Positions 61,401 through 62,739 of a stretch of DNA of 64,000 nt are shown one piece after another. This DNA is from Ariolimax columbianus (lineage: Eukaryota > Mollusca > Gastropoda > Stylommatophora > Arionidae). Position 1 is the first letter of the stretch; every line of letters starts with the position of its first letter. A model generated the notes under the pieces. It made no database searches and was not told where the DNA came from. It saw only the letters and a list, made by a program, of their open reading frames with translations. Position numbers and translations under genes: made by a program. The stretch lies in NCBI GenBank assembly GCA_036924085.1, contig JAVGWX010000019.1, positions 14,642,696-14,706,695 on the forward strand. The letters are read 5' to 3'.

Positions 61401-62476
61401 AAGGGTTCTTTAATGTACACAGGACCTCAGTTTAGCATCTATCACCCCTCTTGAAATCAGGGAATACATGAAACTTGCAGGATTCAAACACCTAACTGTT
61501 TAACATTTCTGTTCACTTCTTGAGAGATAGAGTTCCCTGTTGACTATCAAGTTCAAGTGCCATCTCCGCATCAAAGGGCAGCTGCAATGGATCTGTAGTG
61601 TACTCTCTTGCCGTAATGGTGCAATCTAAGAGGCTATTTCCAGTCCATCTCCTGATGTTATCTACTCACTTAAGATGTTGTCTGTCTCTTGAACGACTGC
61701 CTTGCACAAGGATGTATGTCTTGATATATGACAAAAATAACGTAACTGTCTAATCCTGATTTCAGTCATTAATTCCCTTTTCACTCTCAACTTTTTCAAT
61801 ACCTCCAAATTTGCTTTCTTCTCTTTCCAAGAAATGCGAACCAATCTTCTATATACCCACATTTCGAAGGCTTCAAAACTATTTTCCAATGTTATTCATT
61901 GTCCATGTTTCTACGCCATAAAGTAGTGATGGGCATACATAACACATGGAAATTCTCATTTTCAAATTATGATTTATCTGTTTGGATGTCAGTATGTGTC
62001 GCATGTTGACAAGTACCATCTTGGCCATACCTGTTCTCTTTCTGATTTCATTTTCACAGCTGTATTCTTCCGTTATTATATGACCTAGATAGGAGAAACC
62101 CTGTACCTGTTCAAGTAGTTGATCTTTTATTTTTATCTGCATGCATGGTTTCTTGTCCCTTTTCCCAATTATCATAGTTTTTTGGTTTTTAAAAAAATGT
62201 TTATGTTGACTATAGCAACCGTTCAAATGGTAGATTTAAGCAAACAAACTTTTTGCAGAGCAGGGTAATAAAACACAACCAACCTTTCTTTAGCTACCAC
62301 AATTCCCAGAAGCTGGTCCTCCAATCCCTCAGGTGTGATCATGAAGTTCAGGAGTGACACCTTGGTGGAAAGCTCAGGCAGATAGTGGGGGTTCCTTAGT
62401 TTTGTGGTGATGTAGAAACGGAAGTCCTGACTATACTCCATGATGTTTTCCCCCAGTCGGATCATCTCAACACCCG
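7832..62476 (-). CDS. DNAH12: Axonemal dynein heavy chain, C-terminal 967 codons (DNAH12-like), multi-exon
   Basis: This is the heavy chain motor subunit of an inner-arm axonemal dynein, which hydrolyses ATP to slide doublet microtubules in cilia. Spliced minus-strand order: 62476-62284, 59478-59286, 56809-56637, then 53531-53391 or 52669-52529, 47617-47459, 44722-44578, 39786-39562, 37817-37638, 35398-35258, 30606-30469, 29417-29184, 26572-26390, 24275-24172, 21354-21150, 19043-18906, 13757-13666, 8093-7832. Every junction has AG/GT and matching phase. Family signatures in order: [146 protein letters not shown]. The C-terminal wording (KTSERKG, HWIKRG, and an acidic DD end) fits DNAH12 best from memory; DNAH3 and DNAH7 are the alternatives. 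The 5' part lies outside the window. No AATAAA-type signal was found within about 300 bases after the stop. Confidence 0.95.
8270..8695. repeat. T-rich ~28-bp minisatellite, left part
   Basis: Unit TTTAGTTTTTTTATCTTCCT + CTGTTCAT (T-run length varies), about 8-10 clear units from 8440, preceded by degenerate ones. The same motif resumes at 12175-12420 on the far side of the LINE. Confidence 0.85.
8700..12165 (-). mobile_element. I/Nimb-like LINE with RT and RNase H, 5'-truncated, interrupted
   Basis: Reading on the minus strand: linker region (11964-11626, [20 protein letters not shown]), palm start (11650, [17 protein letters not shown]), RT core at 10569-10183 with [12 protein letters not shown] and the catalytic YADD, then RNase H in an open frame at 9646-8729 with [23 protein letters not shown] and [20 protein letters not shown]. 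The terminal [18 protein letters not shown] motif and a (GAA)-rich tail at about 8690-8710 follow. Several stops and frameshifts make it inactive. The endonuclease is absent. A second LINE sits inside it at 10874-11468. Confidence 0.9.
10874..11468 (+). mobile_element. LINE 3' fragment nested in the larger LINE
   Basis: Open frame on the plus strand: second half of RNase H ([20 protein letters not shown]), [40 protein letters not shown], ending IMVTV at 11442, followed by CGCAGAAGAAGAAGAAGAA. Flanked by GAGAGTGGTA at 10864-10873 and 11469-11478, a 10-bp target-site duplication. The host LINE's RT frame resumes across the site (MIPLS before, RPISL after). The frame is intact to its end, so it is younger than its host. 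Confidence 0.9.
12170..12425. repeat. T-rich minisatellite, right part
   Basis: Same TTTTAG..ATCTTCCTCTGTTCAT units as 8270-8695, more degenerate (TCATTTTTGTCTTTGTCTTC). The two parts are one array split by the LINE. Confidence 0.8.
12650..13010 (-). repeat. SINE family B copy
   Basis: Reverse complement of copies at 33355 and 57032. Shares CTCACAATGAGTAGGTTACT, GTGTGCCCTGAAAAGGACGT, GCAGTAGCTTTCCTAACATC and CAGACTGCCATGAAAACAGT. An AACAACAA-type tail lies at the low-coordinate end. Confidence 0.8.
13025..13285 (+). repeat. Unclassified repeat, copy 1 of 2
   Basis: Shares with 22370-22640 a ~250-bp block (CGCTCGCTG.., CGCCATGTTTTCAACGGTCT, CTTGACAGTTGGTATGCGCT, CGCATCGTACGTATGTTCAC, GGTCCGGTTTCATTT). 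No coding potential or termini recognised. Confidence 0.7.
13290..13545 (+). pseudogene. Degenerate RNase-H LINE 3' end
   Basis: Traces of 'RHxLYTKxK..' and QECPRTQI (compare [11 protein letters not shown]), ending in AATAGTAGAAGAAGAA. Frames are broken; it is related to the LINEs at 8700 and 10874. Confidence 0.55.
13666..13757 (-). CDS. DNAH12: Dynein exon: C-terminal domain
   Basis: 30 codons + CA; acceptor ..TCAACAG, donor GTAAGT. Encodes [30 protein letters not shown]. Short, but the motif [16 protein letters not shown] is unmistakable. Confidence 0.96.
13965..14545. repeat. SINE family E copies with 15-G run
   Basis: 14050-14200 reads as a plus-strand tRNA-like head (TGTGTGGCCAAGAGGATGTG.. 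then AGGTTGAAATC). 13965-14050 and 14280-14545 match the opposite orientation, as at 38505 and 41226. G(15) occupies 14374-14388 where the copy at 41226 has only GTGGGGTGG. Confidence 0.6.
14811..14890 (-). mobile_element. 80-base LINE tail
   Basis: On the minus strand CCTCAGGATGACCGCTGCTT.. through CTGACTGCGTACGATGAAGA matches 11398-11470 closely, including the (GAA)n end. Extreme 5' truncation of the same young family. Confidence 0.8.
15000..15565. repeat. Diverged retroposon patches
   Basis: GAGCTAGCAACCTCATCATG near 15485 recurs at about 34460. GAAACTTGCAGGACTTGAAT near 15185 recurs at 61470. No complete element was defined. Confidence 0.4.
15570..15800 (-). repeat. SINE family A copy, reverse
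   Basis: Reverse complement of 26885-27170 and 56275-56545: GAGTCAACTCTTAATTCTTC, TTACAGTGGCTCTTCCTATA, GATCCCCACCTCGTTGGCCA. Its 5' end runs directly into the 85-bp satellite. Confidence 0.8.
15801..18866. repeat. 85-bp satellite, 36 monomers
   Basis: CTTGATCAGTATCTTTCATC recurs exactly every 85 bases from 15801 to 18861 (3060/85 = 36). Monomers are nearly identical. The two clear variable sites are GATTAG(C/T)TTACG and CACAA(G/A)GC. Variant order shows larger copied blocks (see findings). The array lies in a dynein intron, ending 40 bases from the donor of the exon at 18906. Confidence 0.97.
18906..19043 (-). CDS. DNAH12: Dynein exon: C-terminal domain
   Basis: 46 codons, phase 0; acceptor ..GTTTTAG, donor GTTTGT. 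Encodes [40 protein letters not shown]. The 85-bp satellite array ends only about 40 bases past this donor. Confidence 0.96.
19340..20422 (+). mobile_element. TTAA-flanked piggyBac-like non-autonomous element
   Basis: TTAA at 19340-19343 and 20419-20422 flank ends CTCATTCACTCC and (reverse complement of the right end) CTCATTCCCTCC. Inside, at about 19680-19840, is an acidic stretch in one frame ([11 protein letters not shown].., [15 protein letters not shown]) like the N-terminal Asp/Glu/Ser-rich tail of piggyBac transposases. No transposase core remains. Confidence 0.7.
20486..20701 (-). pseudogene. RTE-type LINE C-terminal fragment
   Basis: Encodes [38 protein letters not shown] and then KTWTNLASD. 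The pattern 'W.GH.LR..I...L.W.P.GKR.RGRP..TWRR' is the conserved 3' end of RTE-like ORFs. Confidence 0.75.
20930..21045. repeat. GGCA / CA-rich microsatellite
   Basis: AGGCAGGCAGGCAGG followed by (CACACG)/(CA)n; it lies about 105 bases past the donor of the exon at 21150. Confidence 0.9.
21150..21354 (-). CDS. DNAH12: Dynein exon: C-terminal domain
   Basis: 1 nt + 68 codons; acceptor ..TTTGACAG, donor GTTTGA. Encodes [49 protein letters not shown]. The [11 protein letters not shown] motif is typical of the DNAH3/7/12 group. Confidence 0.96.
21729..22312. repeat. 22-23 bp minisatellite
   Basis: Unit AGAGAAAACAAAGATCAACC + CT, with a variant carrying one more A (ACAAAAGATC) and CCAT for CCCT. 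About 26 units; the last ones (after 22090) are more diverged. Confidence 0.95.
22370..22640 (+). repeat. Unclassified repeat, copy 2 of 2
   Basis: Partner of 13025-13285 in the same orientation. Both end at CACGCCTCGTAT, which suggests a real element terminus. Confidence 0.7.
22870..22978 (+). mobile_element. LINE 3' region, part 1
   Basis: Encodes [20 protein letters not shown] then [11 protein letters not shown], the 'FF..R.V..WN.LP' C-terminus of a LINE. It is cut at the TTAA of an inserted element and continues at 24041. Confidence 0.85.
22979..24036 (+). mobile_element. TTAA-specific element inserted in a LINE
   Basis: TTAA at 22975-22978 and 24037-24040. Ends CTCTTAAATAAG and, inverted, CTATTAAAGGTC are weakly similar. 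Removing it with one TTAA joins the LINE frame: EARPI then [11 protein letters not shown]. Carries the open frame at 23229-23507. Length is about 1.06 kb, close to the element at 19340. Confidence 0.85.
23229..23507 (+). pseudogene. piggyBac-like transposase N-terminus (probable)
   Basis: 92 codons from [43 protein letters not shown], an acidic/Ser-rich stretch, then AAKRQKR. A disordered acidic N-terminus ahead of a basic patch is usual for piggyBac transposases, and the host element is TTAA-flanked. The catalytic Asp-containing core is absent; the frame stops at 23507. Assignment rests on context. Confidence 0.5.
24041..24165 (+). mobile_element. LINE 3' region, part 2 with tail
   Basis: Continues the LINE from 22978 ([14 protein letters not shown]), then CAGACTCTACAGTCTTCTAA, CCAGTATAAAGAC and the TAAGTTAAGTTG tail. 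It ends only about 8 bases past the donor of the dynein exon at 24172. Confidence 0.8.
24172..24275 (-). CDS. DNAH12: Dynein exon: C-terminal domain
   Basis: 34 codons + 2 nt; acceptor ..TTACTCAG, donor GTAAGT. Encodes [34 protein letters not shown]. The final AA is completed to Lys by the next exon. Confidence 0.96.
24406..24690 (-). pseudogene. RTE-type LINE 3' end
   Basis: Minus strand: [40 protein letters not shown], then a Trp/Cys-rich tail broken from the usual frame. Related copies are at 26085-26280 and 59885-60180. Confidence 0.75.
24740..24965 (+). repeat. SINE-like repeat G
   Basis: ACGTCGTGAGGTAGTTGTGA.., GTGAAAATCCACTGGTGACT, TAGACTCGCAGCC. Related sequence is at 54130-54245 (first half) and about 31990-32020 (last part). 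No A/B boxes identified. Confidence 0.5.
25065..25150. repeat. Repeat H fragment
   Basis: CAGTGGCTATTAGACCTACT..TCGATTTCCAACTGCTAAGG recurs, diverged, at 38240-38340, 61375-61440 and 63560-63620. Confidence 0.6.
25390..25580. repeat. 19-bp minisatellite
   Basis: Unit AGGAGATTATGTTAATGTT, about 9 imperfect copies. Confidence 0.9.
25822..26310. mobile_element. TTAA-flanked MITE with perfect 11-bp inverted ends
   Basis: TTAA (25822-25825) then CCCTTTACAGT; the right end is ACTGTAAAGGG then TTAA (26307-26310). The interior carries an RTE LINE fragment at about 26085-26280 (compare 24406-24690), so a LINE piece was acquired or inserted. No transposase. Confidence 0.85.
26390..26572 (-). CDS. DNAH12: Dynein exon: start of C-terminal domain
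   Basis: 61 codons, phase 0; acceptor ..TTGTCTAG, donor GTGAGA. Encodes [30 protein letters not shown], then a Gly/Ser-rich loop and DIATDILSK. The loop [12 protein letters not shown] is the usual variable spot of the family. Confidence 0.96.
26605..26815 (+). pseudogene. LINE 3' end
   Basis: [51 protein letters not shown] in the plus frame with one stop, ending GGAAAGAAAACTAATTAACT. The sister copy lies at 62740-62965 in reverse. It starts about 30 bases upstream of the acceptor of the exon at 26390. Confidence 0.75.
26885..27170 (+). repeat. SINE family A, near full length
   Basis: Head GGCACCATCAGGGTCCCTTG, ATACTGATCAAGACCTCACC; body GAAGAGCCACTGTAATCCAC; tail AACATCAACAACACCAA. Five copies are in the window. 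Confidence 0.8.
27189..27455 (-). repeat. tRNA-derived SINE family C
   Basis: Minus strand starts GGGGACGGCGTGGGCAAGTA, with B box GGATTCGATCCCC, and ends in a long A tract (T run at 27189-27212). Pol III-type SINE. Confidence 0.85.
27626..27965 (+). repeat. Family F, near full length
   Basis: TTGGCTTGGCTTCGTTTGTT, CCAGAGAACGGAATGCATTG, CAGCAAGCATTTTTTGAGTA, GCAGCCTGTTATCCAGGATC, CTGACCACTGCAACTCATGC. Together with 46763 it is the best copy of the family. Confidence 0.8.
27965..28400 (+). pseudogene. LINE C-terminal remnant
   Basis: ATCTTTGAMW-like block: [20 protein letters not shown] followed by several stops and '[10 protein letters not shown]'. Same domain as 61662 and 58750. Confidence 0.6.
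28435..28480. repeat. (AT)n microsatellite
   Basis: About 18 AT units with one GT break. Confidence 0.95.
28480..28850 (+). repeat. Unclassified tRNA-like retroposon
   Basis: GGTGCGCACCACGGGTGCAA, then CACAAGTTCAAATCATGGTG, a B-box-like stretch. The end (CTACCTGGCAACAGACATTA..GAATACCAGG) recurs in inverted form near 63380-63420. Family not recognised. Confidence 0.5.
29184..29417 (-). CDS. DNAH12: Dynein exon: AAA6 lid
   Basis: 78 codons, phase 0; acceptor ..CTTATAG, donor GTATGT. Encodes [40 protein letters not shown] and ends IEFIK. The leading ATG is internal to the gene, not a start codon: it follows a clean acceptor and continues the preceding exon. Confidence 0.97.
29640..29785 (-). 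repeat. Family F, truncated
   Basis: GGATGTGTTGCACCGAAAGG, TGCAAATATCGCAGTCAAGC. Confidence 0.75.
30130..30350 (-). repeat. Family F, diverged
   Basis: GCATCAGGGTTAGTGAACCA, AATAGGGTTCAAGGAAGGAA, ACTACAACACTGCGC. Confidence 0.65.
30469..30606 (-). CDS. DNAH12: Dynein exon: AAA6 lid
   Basis: 46 codons, phase 0; acceptor ..TTATTCAG, donor GTAAGA. Encodes [40 protein letters not shown]. This is among the most invariant stretches of dynein heavy chains. Confidence 0.97.
30890..31315. other. Unassigned intron sequence
   Basis: AT-rich; no gene or repeat family recognised. Confidence 0.4.
31316..32035. other. GC-richer unassigned insertion-like segment
   Basis: About 700 bases stand out from AT-rich surroundings by eye. 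Short open frames on both strands show no known domain. The far end shares TAGACTCGCAGCC with repeat G (24740-24965), so it may be a longer retroposon of that family. It sits in the intron between the exons at 30606 and 35258. Confidence 0.4.
32320..33000 (+). other. Possible LINE 5' region, unassigned
   Basis: GC-richer than its surroundings; contains ACAGACTGTGTCAGCCACGG, GGGCTGGGCGTGAGGTTGGC. A 127-codon frame at 32489-32872 has no recognised domain. It could be a 5' region of one of the RTE-like LINEs; not shown. Confidence 0.3.
33355..33690 (+). repeat. SINE family B
   Basis: ATATACTGGCCAAGATCCTC, GTTTTCATGGCAGCCTGGCT, GATCCCCATAGTAGTGGGCA, CGTGATGTGAGGAAAGCTAC, tail GAAACAACAACAGAAG. 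Confidence 0.85.
33935..34208 (-). repeat. tRNA-derived SINE family D
   Basis: Minus strand head GGAGCCACGTAGCGCAGTAG, A-box region TAGCGCAGTAGTTAGCGC, B box GGGTTCATTCCCC near 34145, then a ~190-bp body and a (TTTAC)n tail at the low-coordinate end. Both Pol III boxes intact. Confidence 0.88.
34640..35170 (+). repeat. SINE family A interrupted by SINE family C
   Basis: 34640-34830 and 35083-35170 together make one family A copy. The break falls in AACCTCAAGTATG / CTTGAGGATGCAAG, the position of GGCCTCAAGATG in the copy at 26885. Family C was therefore inserted later. Confidence 0.8.
34836..35080 (+). repeat. tRNA-derived SINE family C, nested
   Basis: GGATGGTGTGGCCTAGTGGT (A box TGGCCTAGTGG), GCTGGGTTTGCTCTCC (B box damaged: GGGTTTGCTC for GGGTTCGATC), body AGGAAGCAGACCCTTACATA, A-rich tail. 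Confidence 0.85.
35258..35398 (-). CDS. DNAH12: Dynein exon: AAA6 lid
   Basis: 47 codons, phase 0; acceptor ..TTTGTAG, donor GTAAGT. Encodes [20 protein letters not shown], then [19 protein letters not shown]. These are family-wide conserved residues at the start of the AAA6 lid. Confidence 0.97.
35610..35655 (-). repeat. SINE family A 3' stub
   Basis: TGTTGTTCAAAGCTACTCGT, the reversed family A tail, about 45 bases. Confidence 0.55.
35884..36350 (+). pseudogene. Possible piggyBac-like remnant ending at TTAA
   Basis: 61 open codons ([20 protein letters not shown], acidic tail) resemble piggyBac N-termini in style. The segment ends CATAATTCAAAGGG then TTAA (36348-36351), but I cannot place a matching left end. 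Confidence 0.35.
36370..36600 (-). repeat. SINE family A, reverse
   Basis: ATCACAGTGACTCTTCTTAC, GTCCTCCTGGCTGTTGTGCA, ending GATCTTGATTAGTATGTTGC. Confidence 0.75.
36700..37020 (+). pseudogene. mariner-like transposase N-terminus
   Basis: [20 protein letters not shown], then [18 protein letters not shown]: the first helix-turn-helix region and the 'K-AVH-WV--FSQGR' block of mariner/SETMAR-type transposases. Substitutions such as C for W and a stop after about 106 residues mark it as decayed. The catalytic D,D34D core is absent. Confidence 0.7.
37020..37600. other. Unassigned intron sequence
   Basis: No gene. A CGTGAAGGG-TTAA junction at about 37328-37339 looks like the right end of a TTAA element, with no left partner found. 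Confidence 0.35.
37638..37817 (-). CDS. DNAH12: Dynein exon: AAA6
   Basis: 60 codons, phase 0; acceptor ..AACAACAG, donor GTACTG. Encodes [51 protein letters not shown]. It continues directly from LGQGQ of the exon at 39562. Confidence 0.97.
38240..38410. repeat. Repeat H copy
   Basis: TTTTGCCTGGGCAGCAGCCG, TTAGATTTCCAACTGCCGAG, TTTTTAACGTGTGCGACACT. Confidence 0.6.
38505..38830 (-). repeat. SINE family E with 21-G run
   Basis: GGTAGTCCAATAGCAGACAC, AGGCCACAGCTTG, G(21) at 38590-38610, then TAACAGCACTAGGTACCCAT. Compare 41226-41505. Confidence 0.75.
38875..39140 (+). repeat. Family F, left arm of inverted pair
   Basis: TTACAGCAAGGCTGCAATAT, TGGGTACTGGGTTTGCCTTC, GTCTTGGTCAGCTCTGGTTT. More diverged than the right arm. 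Confidence 0.75.
39205..39500 (-). repeat. Family F, right arm of inverted pair
   Basis: GAGCTGCAGTGGTCAGCTAC, TCCTGGATAACAGGCTGCAT, GAAAGGTGCAAATATCGCAG, CATTCCGTTCTCTGGACTAC. A well-preserved copy, close to the dynein exon at 39562. Confidence 0.85.
39562..39786 (-). CDS. DNAH12: Dynein exon: AAA6 core
   Basis: 75 codons, phase 0 at both ends; acceptor ..CTCACAG, donor GTGAAA. Contains [43 protein letters not shown] and NSISLGQGQ, the defining dynein D6 signatures. An inverted-repeat retroposon copy ends about 60 bases past the donor. Confidence 0.97.
40405..41060. repeat. 15-bp minisatellite (GTATTGATGTCTGCA) with 9-bp spacer units
   Basis: About 40 units. A 138-bp block containing GAAACATTGATTTCTGCCGT is duplicated (landmarks 40635 and 40773). 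All units are multiples of 3, so both strands show long open frames; they are not genes. Confidence 0.97.
41226..41505 (-). repeat. SINE family E, best copy
   Basis: On the minus strand the head reads CTGTGTGTGACCTAATGGTT.. GTGAGCTTGG, then GGCTCAAATCAC (B-box-like), with a body ending CACTGCTGTCAGGG in plus orientation. Other copies: 13965-14545, 38505, 48145. Confidence 0.7.
41510..42600. other. Unassigned intron sequence
   Basis: No gene recognised; AT-rich with weak retroposon-like patches. Confidence 0.4.
42600..43590 (+). mobile_element. RTE-like LINE: RT half and C-terminus
   Basis: Frame 42611-43180 carries the RT block [40 protein letters not shown] (catalytic FADD), [35 protein letters not shown] then replaces the usual Trp, and the frame continues at 43184 with [20 protein letters not shown] and [10 protein letters not shown]. 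It ends GACTAAGTAAGTAAGG. 5'-truncated, few lesions, so relatively young. It is antisense to the dynein gene. Confidence 0.9.
43600..44575. other. Unassigned intron sequence
   Basis: No gene or defined repeat seen. Confidence 0.4.
44578..44722 (-). CDS. DNAH12: Dynein exon: AAA6
   Basis: 1 nt + 48 codons; acceptor ..TTGCTCTAG, donor GTTTGT. Encodes [41 protein letters not shown]. The start at 44722 and not at the second AG (44720) is fixed by phase, because the upstream exon leaves 2 nt and needs A to make Arg. Its pyrimidine tract overlaps the tail of a SINE (see 44737-44992). Confidence 0.94.
44737..44992 (-). repeat. tRNA-derived SINE family D2 at a splice acceptor
   Basis: Minus strand: TGTCAACACAATAGCACAGT, A-box TAGCACAGTGGTTAGTTC, B box GGGTTCAATCCCC, body, then a CTTTACTTTACTTTTTAC tail reaching to about 15 bases before the exon at 44722. 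Head and tail match family D; the body differs. Confidence 0.85.
45370..45450 (+). repeat. Stub related to the tRNA SINE at 55100
   Basis: TTGCCACTGGACCAAGGTAG, GAGAGAGTGCGGTTGATGAC; compare 56050-56100. Confidence 0.5.
45640..45898 (-). repeat. SINE family D lacking its B box
   Basis: Close to 33935-34208 (GTGAGGTGTTAGCGATCTCA, GAACCGGTACCCATT) with the head GGGAGCTGCATAGCGCAGTG. The stretch holding the B box is deleted, leaving AACTAGTACCACTCAGATGC. Confidence 0.85.
45900..46760. other. Unassigned intron sequence
   Basis: A 60-codon minus-strand frame (46314-46496) includes [20 protein letters not shown], which looks protein-like, but I cannot assign it and see no splice or domain support. 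Confidence 0.35.
46763..47115 (+). repeat. Family F, near full length
   Basis: GATGGCTTGGCTTCGTTCGC, CCAGAGAACGGAATGCGTTG, GCATTTTTTGAGTACCGGGT, TGACGCTAGCAGTCGGCTAT. Confidence 0.85.
47120..47370. repeat. ~63-bp minisatellite with TG core
   Basis: Four units of (TG)n-TTGTGGTGCATTGCTTCTGT-TAATTACACTGGCTCAGTTC, the last more diverged. Confidence 0.9.
47459..47617 (-). CDS. DNAH12: Dynein exon: start of AAA6
   Basis: Acceptor ..CATTACAG, donor GTAAGA; 1 nt + 52 codons + 2 nt. Encodes [27 protein letters not shown] and [13 protein letters not shown], a conserved block at the start of the D6 region. A TG-rich minisatellite starts about 90 bases past the donor. Confidence 0.95.
48145..48365 (-). 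repeat. SINE family E, diverged
   Basis: GTATAGGTGGGTCCTTTAAC, GGGTGGCCAGTTCCCTTCCT, GATTTCGAACCCTTGCACGG (B-box-like in reverse). Confidence 0.6.
48440..48490. repeat. (TATG)n(AT)n microsatellite
   Basis: Four TATG units followed by AT repeats. Confidence 0.95.
49259..49519 (+). repeat. tRNA-derived SINE family C with TSD
   Basis: GGGGACGGCGTGGCCTAGTG, A box TGGCCTAGTGG, B box GGGTTCGATCCCC, an A-rich tail, flanked by AAAACAGTAG at 49249-49258 and 49520-49529. The most intact copy; both Pol III boxes are consensus. Confidence 0.92.
49963..50378 (-). mobile_element. TTAAG-tailed LINE 3' end
   Basis: Minus strand gives the '[20 protein letters not shown]'-like C-terminus (50090-50170), ending with CAGACTGCCCAGTCTTCTAA and CTTAAGTCAAG-like tail. 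It sits inside the 117-bp array. Confidence 0.75.
50499..50750 (-). repeat. tRNA-derived SINE family C with TSD
   Basis: Reverse of 49259-49519; A box and GGGTTCGATCCCC intact. Flanked by ACCTATACAGAAT (50486-50498) and ACCTTTACAGAAT (50751-50763), one mismatch. Confidence 0.9.
50860..52525. other. Unassigned intron sequence next to alternative exon b
   Basis: About 1.6 kb, AT-rich, without recognised repeats, unlike most introns here. Confidence 0.4.
52529..52669 (-). CDS. DNAH12: Dynein alternative exon 'b' (canonical copy)
   Basis: 141 nt with the same phases as the exon at 53391: 1 nt + 46 codons + TT, acceptor ..ACTCCAG, donor GTAAGT. Encodes [20 protein letters not shown] followed by [18 protein letters not shown], which matches the usual axonemal dynein sequence between AAA5 and AAA6. 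The two copies are separated by a 721-nt intron. Either copy joins to 47617 through a TT+A Leu codon. Including both would also keep frame (TT+C), so exclusivity is inferred from homology and not forced by phase. Confidence 0.92.
53391..53531 (-). CDS. DNAH12: Dynein alternative exon 'a' (divergent copy)
   Basis: 141 nt: 1 nt + 46 codons + TT, acceptor ..TTTACAG, donor GTAAGT. Begins [17 protein letters not shown] and ends with [15 protein letters not shown]. It aligns end to end without gaps with the exon at 52529-52669, with 24 of 46 residues identical by eye. Compared with the family pattern (HFTYSLYxNxCRSxFEKDKL) this copy is changed at several usually conserved places (LQ for YS, Ala for Cys, AKH for EKD). 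The frame is fully open and the splice sites are intact, so it is unlikely to be a dead exon. Confidence 0.88.
53660..54120. repeat. 42-bp minisatellite with 84-bp dimer pattern
   Basis: Units such as GGTCTATATCTCTACATTTC.. and GAGAAAAATCTCTCAATTTT.. end at CATTATGT/CATATGT and recur every 42 bases from about 53780 to 54030. The two unit types alternate. The array begins about 130 bases upstream of the acceptor of alternative exon a. Confidence 0.8.
54130..54245 (+). repeat. Repeat G fragment
   Basis: GTGACCTCCTTTGTTTCATA, GTGAAAATCCACAAGTGTCT; compare 24775-24830. Confidence 0.6.
54369..55040 (+). mobile_element. mariner deletion derivative with inverted ends
   Basis: Ends GTTAAAAAAGTATCCAATCTT and, inverted, GCTCAAAAAGTATCTAACCTT. 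54590-54990 encodes, over several frames, the C-terminal half of a mariner transposase: [56 protein letters not shown]. The N-terminal half is replaced by a short leader. About 672 bases against about 1.3 kb for an intact element. GACGGGACCACTGAGAGAAG is locally triplicated at about 54877-54945. Confidence 0.85.
55100..55330 (-). repeat. tRNA-derived SINE (another family)
   Basis: Minus strand: GGATTCCGTGGCGAGGTTGT, GTGGGTTCGACTCCAGACTC (B box GGTTCGACTCC), body with GGGTCGGGCGACACGAGACG. Diverged relatives at 55905-56100 and 45370-45450. Confidence 0.75.
55440..55690. repeat. Low-complexity ACA/ATC-rich tract
   Basis: Degenerate ATCACYACTACAAC-type words. The 85-codon plus-strand frame here is compositional. 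Confidence 0.6.
55905..56100 (+). repeat. tRNA SINE relative of 55100
   Basis: GTCAAGAGGTAATGCAATCG, GGGACGAGAGAGTGAGGTTG. Confidence 0.55.
56275..56545 (+). repeat. SINE family A
   Basis: CAGATTGAGACCCCCATCTC, GAAACAGACTGTGTCG, AAAGAGTCACTTTAACCACT, tail TTTGAACAATAACATAG. Confidence 0.75.
56637..56809 (-). CDS. DNAH12: Dynein exon: AAA5/AAA6 connecting region
   Basis: 57 codons plus AG, acceptor ..ATACCAG, donor GTAAGT. Encodes [20 protein letters not shown], then [20 protein letters not shown] and [11 protein letters not shown], all conserved in axonemal heavy chains. The terminal AG becomes a Ser codon with either alternative next exon (AGT or AGC), so the two choices are equivalent at this junction. 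Confidence 0.95.
56895..58050 (-). mobile_element. TTAAG-tailed LINE 3' region, split by SINE B
   Basis: Parts 56895-57031 (tail) and 57428-58050. Minus strand holds the '[20 protein letters not shown]'-like block (57430-57500) and further upstream RT C-terminal sequence, with many lesions. The family matches 22870, 49963 and 4565. Confidence 0.8.
57032..57416 (+). repeat. SINE family B with TSD
   Basis: Head GGGGAACTGAGACGCTAGTC with a local duplication of CACTGACCAGGACGTCACGT; body AACAGGCTGTTTTTAAGGCA; (CAA)n tail. Flanked by TAGAATGTCTT (57021-57031) and TAGAATGCCTT (57417-57427). Confidence 0.88.
58120..58590. other. Unassigned; weak tandem GACATATAGAATAG
   Basis: 58135-58225 repeats 'tgacatatagaatag' three to four times. 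58430-58560 resembles 5940-6060 in reverse, a SINE-like patch. Confidence 0.4.
58590..59130 (+). pseudogene. LINE C-terminal region
   Basis: [35 protein letters not shown], stop, then [20 protein letters not shown] and a frameshifted '[25 protein letters not shown]'. Same domain order as 42600-43590 but a different, older lineage. Confidence 0.8.
59286..59478 (-). CDS. DNAH12: Dynein exon: helical segment after AAA5
   Basis: Acceptor ..TTGCAG, donor GTAACA. The leading A completes an Arg codon from the exon at 62284. The product is charged and helical, with [20 protein letters not shown] and the diagnostic [17 protein letters not shown]. Ends in phase 0 with KKQK. Confidence 0.95.
59670..59880 (+). 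repeat. SINE family B, 3'-truncated
   Basis: CCAATCAGGCACAACATACT, TTCCCTGGAAACAGGCTGTT, GATCCCCGTAGTAGTAAGTG. It breaks at 59881 straight into an RTE LINE piece. Confidence 0.8.
59885..60180 (-). pseudogene. RTE-type LINE 3' end
   Basis: Matches 24430-24720 (GGAGATTGGTCCATTCTTTT, TTGATCTCAATATGTGGCCA) in the same orientation. Confidence 0.7.
60545..60850 (-). repeat. Family F, variant
   Basis: GAGCTGACAGTAGCCAGCGA, TCAGCTGACCAAGACCCTAT, GGCTTAGGGAGTGAGAAGGC, ACTACGACACAACATCC. Contains an A(16) run. Shares its variant form with 4072. Confidence 0.75.
61360..61480. repeat. Repeat H copy
   Basis: CAGTGGCTAACAGCCTGCTC, CAAGGGTTCTTTAATGTACA, GAAACTTGCAGGATTCAAAC. Confidence 0.55.
61620..62226 (-). 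pseudogene. LINE RT C-terminal region beside a dynein exon
   Basis: Two overlapping minus frames: 62226-61879 ([55 protein letters not shown]) and 61889-61662 ([20 protein letters not shown]). One frameshift joins them. It begins about 58 bases past the donor at 62284. Confidence 0.85.
62284..62476 (-). CDS. DNAH12: Dynein exon: end of AAA5 module
   Basis: Enters with 2 nt of a split codon after acceptor ..CTAG and leaves with AG before GTTGG; 63 full codons. Carries [18 protein letters not shown] and NPHYLPE, then [18 protein letters not shown], the hallmark end of the AAA5 (D5) region of dynein heavy chains. It is the first exon visible; the preceding one must end with a single nucleotide and was not found up to 64000. 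A LINE fragment begins about 58 bases past its donor. Confidence 0.95.
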
Positions 62477-62739
62477 CTAGATGCCAGTAAAAAAGGACAG
62501 TCAACTTAGTTGTGATGATGAAGACGAAACTAAATCATTTCTTGCTTTACTAATTGCTACTAGTAGCAACAAAGCCGAGAGCAAATCTCACAAAATATGG
62601 ATAGCAGAAATAACAGAAACAGTAAAGCTTCTCGTTTACAAAGCACATACAAGGCCCAGTCAAAAAACCTCTTCATAACCTGATGCTGAAAGGCACAAGC
62701 GAGACAAAAACAAAATGAAAAGACAGAACTAGTAAGTTA